From CAVXGU01 sp963761615 (lineage in GTDB: Bacteria > Acidobacteriota > Vicinamibacteria > Vicinamibacterales > CAVVIG01): DNA of 64,000 nt. The first letter of the stretch is position 1. Every line of letters starts with the position of its first letter. Of the stretch, positions 8,017 to 15,009 are shown piece by piece. Position numbers and translations under genes: made by a program. The notes beneath the pieces are model-generated. The model worked only from the letters and a program-made list of their open reading frames with translations, made no database searches and was not told the origin of the DNA. Location of the stretch: positions 992,001 through 1,056,000 of the forward strand of contig CAVXGU010000003.1 in the NCBI GenBank assembly GCA_963761615.1. Direction: 5' to 3'.

Positions 8017-9582
8017 CTAGTCCTTCTTCACCGTGAGGAACACCTCGCCGGCCGGTGGACCGCTGCGCCAGATCAGGATCTGCGCGATGTGTCCCGACTG
8101 CACCTGCTGCAGCGCCTGGCTGGCCTGGGTCGCGTTGGCGACCGCCCGGTGGTTGACCTCGACGATGACGTCGCCCGGTCGCAGGATGCCGGCCGACGGT
8201 CCGGACTGGTCGACGTCGGTGATGACGGCGCCGGTCTGGCCCGAGGGCACCTGCAGCCGGCGCGCCATCGGCGGCGACAGGTCGGTCAGCGTCAGGCCGA
8301 AGCCCTCGCTGCCTTGTTCCTGCGGCGGCTCCGGCTGGGCGTTGTTGTTGCCCGAGAGCCCCTGCTCAGCGGCCAGGTCGAGCTCGTCCACCGTGATGGC
8401 GAGCGTCTTCGGCTGCTTCTCCCGGACGATCTTGAGCGGGACGGTCGTGCCGGGGCGGGTGCCCACGACCATCTTCACGAGGTCGTTGCTCTTCCCGATC
8501 GGATGACCGTTGAACTCGGTGATGACGTCGCCCGGCTCGACGCCGGCCTTGGCCGCCGCGCCGCCCGGCACGACGCTCGCCACGACGGCGCCGGCGCTCG
8601 CCTTGAGGCCGAAGTCCGCGAAGGCGTCCTTGGGCACCTCGGTGACCGAGACGCCGATCCGGCCGCGGACGACCTTGCCCTGGCGGAGCTGCGGCAGCAG
8701 GTCGCGAACGGTATTGATCGGCACGGCGAACCCGATCCCGATGTTCCCCTCCGACCGTCCGTCGCTGATGATGGCGGTGTTCATGCCGATCACCTCGCCG
8801 CGGATGTTGAGCAGCGGGCCGCCCGAGTTGCCCGGGTTGATCGCGGCGTCGGTCTGCAGCATCTCGTTCTGGCGGCCGTCGGTCACCTGATACGCCCGCT
8901 GCGTCGCGCTGATGACGCCGATCGTCACCGTGTGCTCGTAGCCGAACGGATTGCCGATGGCCATCACCCAGTCGCCCGGCTGGATCTCCGACGAATCGCC
9001 GAAGGTCGCCGTCGTCAGCTCACGGTTCGGCTTGTCCACCAGCTGGATGAGGGCGCTGTCGGTCAGCTGATCGCGCCCGACGATCTTCGCCTGGTAGTCG
9101 GTGTCCGGATCGTCGTAGAGCGAGACGTCGATCTTCACGGCGTTCTCGACGACGTGGTTGTTGGTGAGGATCAGGCCGTCCTTGCTGATGATGAAGCCGC
9201 TGCCGGCCGCGCGGGTGATCTGGTCGTGTGGCTGCTGGCGGCCCTGACCACCCTGGCTGCCCTGGCCGCCCGGCCCGAAGAAGTGCTGGAAGAGATCGTC
9301 CGGGGCCGACCCCCCGCCGAAGAAGTCGCTCAGGTCCTGCCCGCTCGCGCGCATCTCGGTCTTGATGTTGACGACGACCGGCGTCTGCGCCCGCGCGATG
9401 TCGCGGAACGTCGACGCCGTGAGCGGCCCGTCGAGAGGCGCCTCGTTCACCGGCGGCAACTCGAGCGTCTGCGCCGACGATGTCGGCGTCAAATCCAGAC
9501 GCGATGCGATGACCATCCCGACCGCGAGCGACGCGACCGCGATGAGAACTCCGTAGAAGAGCGTGGTCTTGCGCGTGGACAT
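8017..9582 (-). CDS. HtrA/DegP-like periplasmic serine protease
   Basis: 521-residue Do-like protease for envelope protein quality control. An N-terminal hydrophobic segment (residues ~8-27) is a signal peptide or anchor. The trypsin-like domain has His143 (TNNHVVE), Asp175 (LTDSALI) and Ser253 (GNSGGP), a complete triad. Two PDZ domains follow (about 300-395 and 420-515). A Gly/Gln-rich loop at ~103-118 precedes the catalytic domain. AGGAGG lies just before the ATG. It sits between an M24 peptidase and a methyltransferase in the minus-strand cluster. Confidence 0.93.
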   Translation of the reverse strand: MSTRKTTLFYGVLIAVASLAVGMVIASRLDLTPTSSAQTLELPPVNEAPLDGPLTASTFRDIARAQTPVVVNIKTEMRASGQDLSDFFGGGSAPDDLFQHFFGPGGQGSQGGQGRQQPHDQITRAAGSGFIISKDGLILTNNHVVENAVKIDVSLYDDPDTDYQAKIVGRDQLTDSALIQLVDKPNRELTTATFGDSSEIQPGDWVMAIGNPFGYEHTVTIGVISATQRAYQVTDGRQNEMLQTDAAINPGNSGGPLLNIRGEVIGMNTAIISDGRSEGNIGIGFAVPINTVRDLLPQLRQGKVVRGRIGVSVTEVPKDAFADFGLKASAGAVVASVVPGGAAAKAGVEPGDVITEFNGHPIGKSNDLVKMVVGTRPGTTVPLKIVREKQPKTLAITVDELDLAAEQGLSGNNNAQPEPPQEQGSEGFGLTLTDLSPPMARRLQVPSGQTGAVITDVDQSGPSAGILRPGDVIVEVNHRAVANATQASQALQQVQSGHIAQILIWRSGPPAGEVFLTVKKD

Positions 9583-9618
9583 CGATCCTCCTGCTTTCCC
9601 CTGCTTGCCGGCCCGGCC

Positions 9619-10833
9619 CTAACGCAGGGCCACAATCTCCATCTGCCGCGGTCCCGAGACCGTCGCATCCCCGGAGCCTACAACCATATTAATCTCCGAT
9701 CGGACCCCGAAGTCGTCGAAATACAGGCCCGGCTCGATCGTGAATCCGGTGCCCTCGAGCAGCCGTCGGTCGTCGTGGGTCTCGTAATCGTCCATGTTGA
9801 CGCCATTTCCATGGACCGTCTCGCCGAGGCTGTGGCCCGTTCGGTGGAGGATGTGCGGGCCGTAGCCGGCCTGTCGCAGCACGTCCGACGCCGCCCGGTC
9901 GACCTCCCACCCCCGCACTGGCCGGCCCGATCCGACACGGTCCTGCACCAGCCGTACGGCGGCGTCCCGGCCCTCGCGAACCGTTTCGAACGCCCGCGCC
10001 CAGGCGTCCGGCGCCCGGGGCCCGGTGAACCCCACCCACGTAATATCGGCAAAGACCGCGTCGGGCTGGTCGAGCTTGCCCCACAAATCGAGCAGGACGA
10101 GCTCGCCGGGTCCAATGGACCGGTGCTCGTCGGCCGTCGGCATGTAGTGCGGATTGCCCGCGTTGGGTCCGACCGAGACCATCGCCGGAGAGTCGCTCAC
10201 GAGGCCTTCGTCGCGAAACCACGCGGACATGAGGGTCTGGATGTCGAACTCGGTGGTCGGCTGACGGTCCCAGACGCGCCGTGCGACGGCCTCGAACGCG
10301 CGATCCTTGATGCGGTGGAGCGCGTCCGAGGCGCGGATGTGCGTCGCGATCTCGGCCGGCGACCACACGGCCGAGAATCGCTGGACGAGATCGCCGGAGG
10401 AGGCCACCTCGACGCCACACTGCCTGATGAGCTCGACCGTCCCCGCATCGACGCGCGAGACATACGGGATCGCGCAGAGCGGCGAATATTCCATCGCGAT
10501 GCGCCTGAGGCCGCTCAAGATCGTCCGCAGACCCGCCTCGAGCTCGTCCCGCCCGGCATAGCGCGTCGTCGTGCCCGGGAGATGGGCGAGCGAGTGCGAT
10601 TCGATGGCATGGACGAGCGCCCGTGGCTCGCCTGACGCCGGAATGAGGTAGTACCACCGGCGCGTGGCGAGATGCCCGCTCTGGCGGTTCACGCCGGTAA
10701 CGTCGACGGCGATCGGGTTGATGCCGTGGAAGTCGTACAGCAGCCAGCCATCGAGACCGTCCGCGGCGAGCGCAGCCTGCACCGCCGCGATATCGAGGTC
10801 CACGCCGGCGGGCGCCGAGCGGTCGATGGGCAT
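9619..10833 (-). CDS. M24 family metallopeptidase (Xaa-Pro aminopeptidase-like)
   Basis: 404-residue creatinase/prolidase-fold protein with an N-terminal domain and a C-terminal pita-bread domain. All five metal ligands can be followed in order: Asp in LLDLWGK, Asp in FADITW, His in RTGHSLG, Glu in TIEPGLYF and Glu in RSEINMVV. It likely removes N-terminal residues from proline-containing peptides, but the exact specificity is not visible. I start at the ATG at 10833, with a TATACT hexamer 7 nt upstream. It is the first gene of the minus-strand cluster that runs toward rimO and is divergent from the VWA gene. Confidence 0.85.
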   Translation of the reverse strand: MPIDRSAPAGVDLDIAAVQAALAADGLDGWLLYDFHGINPIAVDVTGVNRQSGHLATRRWYYLIPASGEPRALVHAIESHSLAHLPGTTTRYAGRDELEAGLRTILSGLRRIAMEYSPLCAIPYVSRVDAGTVELIRQCGVEVASSGDLVQRFSAVWSPAEIATHIRASDALHRIKDRAFEAVARRVWDRQPTTEFDIQTLMSAWFRDEGLVSDSPAMVSVGPNAGNPHYMPTADEHRSIGPGELVLLDLWGKLDQPDAVFADITWVGFTGPRAPDAWARAFETVREGRDAAVRLVQDRVGSGRPVRGWEVDRAASDVLRQAGYGPHILHRTGHSLGETVHGNGVNMDDYETHDDRRLLEGTGFTIEPGLYFDDFGVRSEINMVVGSGDATVSGPRQMEIVALR

Positions 10834-10840
10834 TCGCTCC

Positions 10841-10846
10841 AGTATA
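10841..10846 (-). promoter_or_regulatory. -10 element TATACT, leaderless layout
   Basis: TATACT ends 7 nt before the ATG of the M24 peptidase gene, so transcription would begin at or next to the start codon. A GGAG in the 7-nt gap could also be read as a weak Shine-Dalgarno. No -35 consensus is seen. Confidence 0.5.
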
Positions 10847-10881
10847 GCGTTCCGCGCGGCGCGCCCCCCGGATCCGAGGGC

Positions 10882-10887
10882 TATAAT
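10882..10887 (+). promoter_or_regulatory. -10 element TATAAT for VWA gene
   Basis: Perfect TATAAT 57 nt before the VWA gene's ATG in the 111-bp divergent intergenic region. The -35 region is GC-rich and unrecognisable. The gene has AGGTGG before its start, so this would be an ordinary leadered mRNA. Confidence 0.5.
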
Positions 10888-10944
10888 CGGGAAGCGAACG
10901 TCGCGCCGGCGCCTCGTGCCGCGCGCCCAGCGAGAGCAGGTGGC

Positions 10945-13083
10945 ATGACTGGAAGAGGATGGCTCGCGGCGGCGCTCGTGGCGGCCTCCACCCTCGGCAT
11001 TCGCGCCGGCCAGGCGGCCGGGCCATCCGCCCAGGGCCCCACCTTCAAGGTCGACGTCGAGTACATCGAAGTCGAGGCGACTGTCACCGACGGGAAGGGC
11101 GAGTTCGTCCGCGGCCTGACGCGTGACGACTTCCAGGTGACCGAGGACGGCAAGCCCCAGGCCATCACGAGCTTCGGCGTCGTCGACATCCCGATCCAGC
11201 GCGCCGAGCAGCCGCTCTTTGCCAGCCAGCCGATCGAGCCCGACGTCCGCAGCAACGCAGAGCCGTTCGACGGCCGGATCTACGTGCTCGTCATCGACGA
11301 CCTGCACATCGATCCCCTCCGGACGGAGAAGCTGAAGGCGGCGGCGCGTCAGTTCGTCGACCGCCGGCTCGGCGCCAACGACCTGATGGCCGTGATCCAC
11401 ACGGCGGGCCCGGACACTGCCAACCAGGAGTTCACGAGCAACCGGCGCCTGCTCGACGAGGCGGTCGACCGGACCATCGGGCGCAAGACCACGCCTTCCG
11501 CGCTCGCCCGCGCTGACAGCCTCTTGGCGTCCGGCGGCGCCCAGGCCGACGATCTGGAGCAGCCGCAGCGTGCCGCGAACGCACGGACGACCATGCAGGT
11601 GCTCGAGCGGGTGGCCGACTGGTTCGGCTCGGTGCGCGGGCGGCGCAAGTCGATTCTGTTCATGAGCGAGGGTGTGGGCTACGACCTGGGAGACGTCATC
11701 GGATCCTCCAGCCGGCCGAGCGGCTGGTCGTCGGATGTCTACAACCAGGTCCTGGCGACGATTGCAGCGGCCACGCGCTCCAATGTCGCGATCTACGGCA
11801 TCGACCCCCGCGGCCTGACGGCCGGGGGAGACGTCGACACCGGCGTCTCGAGCTTCGCGGTGGACCAGGGGGCGGGCGCGGCGACGTTCGGTCTCGACGC
11901 CGGTGGTCCCGGAACCGCCGGCGGGCCGGACGGCCACAGCTCGATCCGGTCCGACTCGAGGAGCGCGCAGGACAGCCTCCGCGTCCTCTCGGAGGAGACG
12001 GGCGGCTTCGCGGTCGTCAACAGCAACCAGTTCGGGCCGGCATTCGCGCGCGTGGTCGCCGACAACAGCTCGTACTACGTGCTGGCCTACGACCCGCCGG
12101 GCGGCCAGCGCGACGGGAAGTTCCACCGGATCGAGGTGAAGGTGAAACGGCCCGGCCTGACGGTGCGGGCCCGAAAGGGCTACCTCTCGCCCAGGGGCAA
12201 GGCGCCTGCGCCGCCCGCATTCGACGCGAAGTCGGTGGCGTCTCCCGAGATGCGCGAGGTGCTGTCGAGCCCGCTGCCCGTGACGGGCGGTGTGACGCTG
12301 CGCGCGTTCGCCGCGCCGTTCCGCGACGCGGACCACAAGGCCTCGGTCCTCGTTTCGGCCGAGATCCTGGGCAAGGGGCTCAGCCTCTCGACCGACGACA
12401 CGGTCGAGCTGAGCTACGCCGCCGTGGACGCCAGCGGCAGGACGCTCGACGGGCGCTCGCACGCGATCGGGATGACGAACCTGAAGGCGGAGACGAAGAC
12501 GCGGGTGGAGCAGACGGGCCTGCGCCTGAACGGGCGCCTGCGGCTGGCGCCGGGGCGCTATCAGCTCCGCTTCGCCGCCCGCGACTCGGCGAGCGGCGGA
12601 CTCGGGTCCGTGCTCTACGACCTCGAGGTCCCGGACTTCTCGGCCGGCGCGCTCCAGATGAGCGGTCTGGTGCTGACCTCGTCATCCGGATCGCAGTGGC
12701 CCACGCTGGAGCCCGACGAGGGGATGCGGCAGGTCCTGCCAGGGCCGGCGGTTGCGCTGCGCCGCTTCCCGTCCGACGACGAGCTGGCGCTCTTCGCGGA
12801 CGTCTACGACAACCAGGCGGCCACGCCGCACAAGGTCGACATCACCGCCACGGTCACGGCCGACGACGGCCACGTGGTCTTCAAGAGCGAGGACACCCAC
12901 GACGCCGCCGAACTGCACGGCACCACGGGCGGGTACGGCTTCAGCGCGCGGCTGTCGCTGGCCGACCTGGCGCCGGGACCGTACGTGCTGACGGTCGAGG
13001 CGCGATCGCGGCTGGGCGCGGGAGCCAGCGCGAGCCGCCAGACGGAGTTCACCGTCCTTCCCGCCCAGGACGCCACACCATGA
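10945..13083 (+). CDS. Secreted VWFA-related acidobacterial protein
   Basis: 712-residue exported protein. A signal peptide (MTGRGWLAAALVAASTLGI) is followed by a conserved module (VEVEATVTDGKG, GLTRDDFQVTEDGKPQ) and a von Willebrand A-like domain at ~95-370. This matches the VWFA-related family that is expanded in Acidobacteriota. The usual MIDAS DxSxS is not present where expected (VLVIDDLHIDP), so this copy may not bind metal the usual way. A beta-rich C-terminal half contains SYYVLAYDP and a RARKGYL motif. AGGTGG precedes the ATG at 10945. Its stop overlaps the next gene (ATGA). Confidence 0.85.
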   Translation: MTGRGWLAAALVAASTLGIRAGQAAGPSAQGPTFKVDVEYIEVEATVTDGKGEFVRGLTRDDFQVTEDGKPQAITSFGVVDIPIQRAEQPLFASQPIEPDVRSNAEPFDGRIYVLVIDDLHIDPLRTEKLKAAARQFVDRRLGANDLMAVIHTAGPDTANQEFTSNRRLLDEAVDRTIGRKTTPSALARADSLLASGGAQADDLEQPQRAANARTTMQVLERVADWFGSVRGRRKSILFMSEGVGYDLGDVIGSSSRPSGWSSDVYNQVLATIAAATRSNVAIYGIDPRGLTAGGDVDTGVSSFAVDQGAGAATFGLDAGGPGTAGGPDGHSSIRSDSRSAQDSLRVLSEETGGFAVVNSNQFGPAFARVVADNSSYYVLAYDPPGGQRDGKFHRIEVKVKRPGLTVRARKGYLSPRGKAPAPPAFDAKSVASPEMREVLSSPLPVTGGVTLRAFAAPFRDADHKASVLVSAEILGKGLSLSTDDTVELSYAAVDASGRTLDGRSHAIGMTNLKAETKTRVEQTGLRLNGRLRLAPGRYQLRFAARDSASGGLGSVLYDLEVPDFSAGALQMSGLVLTSSSGSQWPTLEPDEGMRQVLPGPAVALRRFPSDDELALFADVYDNQAATPHKVDITATVTADDGHVVFKSEDTHDAAELHGTTGGYGFSARLSLADLAPGPYVLTVEARSRLGAGASASRQTEFTVLPAQDATP

Positions 13084-13487
13084 AGATGATCCTGATCGCC
13101 CTCGCGGCCGGGCTGCTGCAGTCCGGCATGCCGATGCACATCGTGGACAAAGGGGCTCAGAGCGGCATTCACAGCGCGCGACAGGCCGTCGCGCGAACCG
13201 ACGCCGACTGGACCCAACTCTGGCAGGACCACGCCGCCGGGCGCCCGAAGCCCGCCGTGAACTTCTCGAAAGAGATGGTCGTCGGCGTCTTCCTGGGTTC
13301 CCGGCCGACCGCCGGCTTTTCGGTGCAGATCACGCGTGTCAGCGTGGATCACGGCACGCTGGTCGTCGAGTACCACGAGACGCGGCCGCGGCCGGATGCA
13401 ATCACCGCCCAGGTGCTGACCTCGCCCTTCGATCTCGTGACCGTCCCGCAATTCACCGGCGACGTGCACTTCAAGAGCGTCCCGTAG
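13080..13487 (+). CDS. Small exported PrcB-domain protein
   Basis: 135-residue protein with an N-terminal hydrophobic stretch (MILIALAAGLLQSG) and a PrcB C-terminal-type domain: VVGVFLGSRPTAGF, then LVVEYHETRP, then TSPFDLVTVPQF. PrcB was described as a partner of a protease complex in Treponema; many small homologues have no known role. Its ATG overlaps the stop of the VWA gene (ATGA), so the two are translationally coupled and may act together at the cell surface. Confidence 0.75.
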   Translation: MKMILIALAAGLLQSGMPMHIVDKGAQSGIHSARQAVARTDADWTQLWQDHAAGRPKPAVNFSKEMVVGVFLGSRPTAGFSVQITRVSVDHGTLVVEYHETRPRPDAITAQVLTSPFDLVTVPQFTGDVHFKSVP

Positions 13488-13500
13488 GATCCGGACGCAA

Positions 13501-13535
13501 AAAAAAGGCCGGAGCGCCCAGTGGCGGCTCCGGCC
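13501..13535 (-). terminator. Intrinsic terminator for the minus-strand gene at 13567
   Basis: A stem of at least 9 bp (GGCCGGAGC with GCTCCGGCC) around an 11-nt loop. On the minus strand it is followed by at least six T, and about eight counting 13499-13506. It lies 32 bp past the stop of the exported-protein gene. For the plus-strand PrcB gene the trailing T run is only two, so it is weaker in that direction. Confidence 0.85.
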
Positions 13536-13566
13536 TTCGTGTCTCTCGCGAACGCGCGCGGTCGGT

Positions 13567-14043
13567 CTAGTTGGACGGCGCGGCGGGCGTCTCGGGGAAC
13601 TTGTCGACCTTCTCGGGCTTCACGTCGCCGTTGGCGTGCGAGAACTGGTAGTTGTTCGACTGCATCTTGGCGTTGTAGGGGACTTCCCAGGTCATCTCCT
13701 GGACCTCCCCGGGCTGCAGCAGGCCGTTGATGACGCCCTGGCCCTCCATGATGATGTTGCCGCCCTTGTCGTACCAGGGCTCGGTCACCTTGAGTCGCGC
13801 GATCGGGGCATCGCCTGCGTTGCGGACCTTGATGGTCGTGATCACCTTGCCGGCCGTTCGCTTGTGGACCGGGGCCAGGAACTGAACCGGCGCCGTCCCG
13901 CGGATCGGCGGGGTGAACTTCTTGCCGGCCAGGACCAGCTCCATCGGCGGCGCCTTGACGGTGCTCTGCTGAGCGTAGGCGAAGCCGGCGGCGAAACCGA
14001 CGCAGATGACAGACGCGACAAAGGCGCGGCGCGCGCGAACCAT
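13567..14043 (-). CDS. Exported protein of unknown function
   Basis: 158 residues with a clear signal peptide (RRAFVASVICVGFAAGFAYA, cut after AYA). The mature part has a single beta-sandwich-like domain (APVHKRTAGKVITTIKVRN, then GDAPIARLKVTEPWYDK, then LQPGEVQEMTWEVPY). That pattern resembles FxLYD-type domains, but I cannot assign a function. I start at the third possible ATG (14043) because GGAGG lies 6 nt upstream; the ATG at 14049 touches the GGAGG. It follows the zinc-ribbon gene by 45 nt and ends at a strong terminator. Confidence 0.75.
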   Translation of the reverse strand: MVRARRAFVASVICVGFAAGFAYAQQSTVKAPPMELVLAGKKFTPPIRGTAPVQFLAPVHKRTAGKVITTIKVRNAGDAPIARLKVTEPWYDKGGNIIMEGQGVINGLLQPGEVQEMTWEVPYNAKMQSNNYQFSHANGDVKPEKVDKFPETPAAPSN

Positions 14044-14088
14044 GATCATCCTCCCCAAGAAAGTGCCGCTGACAAGAGCATAAGACTA

Positions 14089-14544
14089 CTACATCTCCCC
14101 ATTCCAGTCTTCCGGTTCGGCGTTGAGAGACCTGAAGATTTCCATGTGCCACTTGCCCCCGCCCCACGGCTCGATGACCTCGGCCGCGACGACGTCCACC
14201 AGGAGCTCCGAGAACGTCCGGCCCTCCGGATCCCCGTCGAGATGGTAGGCGGCCTCGTCCCAGGCGAACGTCGGGTAGAGGGTCAGCGTCAGGAACAGAT
14301 CGTACCCGTCGTCGACGACGATCAACTGGCCGCACGGCCGTTTCTGGGTGGAGTGGTAGATGAGGTACTTCTCCGCGCTGTGGGCGCGGATGTAGCGCTT
14401 GAGGGCGAACTCCCGCGCGACGACTTCCTCGACGGCGATCTTCTTGTCCCAGCAGTCGCGGCAGTACTTTTCCTCGCCCCGCGGCTCGGACACTTCTTTC
14501 GCGCCGCAGAGCGCACACGACTTGGCAACCGATTTGCGTGGCAT
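14089..14544 (-). CDS. Zinc-ribbon protein of unknown function
   Basis: 151 residues. An N-terminal treble-clef/zinc ribbon with two CxxC pairs (CALCGAKE and YCRDCWDKK) is followed by an uncharacterised alpha/beta domain (EEVVAREFALKRYI to MEIFRSLNAE). No catalytic motif is recognisable. The start ATG lies 6 nt after a TGTAAT hexamer. It is divergent from the VOC gene and likely co-transcribed with the exported protein downstream. Confidence 0.7.
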   Translation of the reverse strand: MPRKSVAKSCALCGAKEVSEPRGEEKYCRDCWDKKIAVEEVVAREFALKRYIRAHSAEKYLIYHSTQKRPCGQLIVVDDGYDLFLTLTLYPTFAWDEAAYHLDGDPEGRTFSELLVDVVAAEVIEPWGGGKWHMEIFRSLNAEPEDWNGEM

Positions 14545-14550
14545 TGATCA

Positions 14551-14556
14551 ATTACA
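14551..14556 (-). promoter_or_regulatory. -10-like TGTAAT, leaderless layout
   Basis: TGTAAT ends 6 nt before the ATG of the zinc-ribbon gene inside a 33-bp divergent intergenic region. TACAAT hexamers at 14553 and 14560 on the plus strand could serve the VOC gene. Confidence 0.4.
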
Positions 14557-14577
14557 ATCTACAATCAACGGTTGGGA

Positions 14578-14982
14578 ATGTCCAAGCCACCGATCGAGCG
14601 TCCGCCGCACGCCGGCCTCCGCCACCTGGCGCTCAACGTCCGGTCCATGGAGGCGATGACGCGCTTCTACACCGATCTGCTGGGCTTCGCGGTCGAGTGG
14701 GCGCCGGACCCGGACAACATCTACCTCTCGTCGGGCGTCGACAACCTGGCGCTCCACCGCGCCGGGGCCGTCGCCGCCGACGGCGCGCTCGATCATCTCG
14801 GCCTCATCGTCCGCGAGCCCGACGAAGTCGACCGGTGGGCGGCGTTCCTGGAGAGCCGCGGGGTGACGCTCGACGCGCAGCCGCGGACCCACCGCGACGG
14901 CGCCCGGTCGTTCTACTTCCGCGATCCGGACGGGAACAAGGTCCAGATCATCCACCATCCGCCAATCAGTCAGACGATCTGA
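14578..14982 (+). CDS. VOC (glyoxalase/dioxygenase) superfamily protein
   Basis: 134-residue single-domain VOC protein with two beta-alpha-beta-beta-beta units: LRHLALNVRSMEAMTRFYTD opens the first, and LDHLGLIV to FYFRDPDGNKVQIIHHP forms the second. His in the first strand and Glu or His near the end are candidate metal ligands. The substrate is not predictable. I prefer the ATG at 14578; a TTG two codons earlier is also possible. It is divergent from the zinc-ribbon gene and converges with glgP. Confidence 0.8.
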   Translation: MSKPPIERPPHAGLRHLALNVRSMEAMTRFYTDLLGFAVEWAPDPDNIYLSSGVDNLALHRAGAVAADGALDHLGLIVREPDEVDRWAAFLESRGVTLDAQPRTHRDGARSFYFRDPDGNKVQIIHHPPISQTI

Positions 14983-15009
14983 AACGCCGCTCCTCAGTTC
15001 CGTCCATCG

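Noticed and set aside
10672..10944. N-terminal extension of the VWA protein
   Set aside because: The frame is open back to 10672 but it is antisense to the M24 peptidase. The signal peptide and AGGTGG place the start at 10945.
9619..12462. A very long minus-strand protein (over 900 residues) spanning the M24 gene and the VWA gene
   Set aside because: Only the part from 10833 down has homology and motifs; the rest is an antisense shadow of the plus-strand VWA gene in GC-rich DNA.
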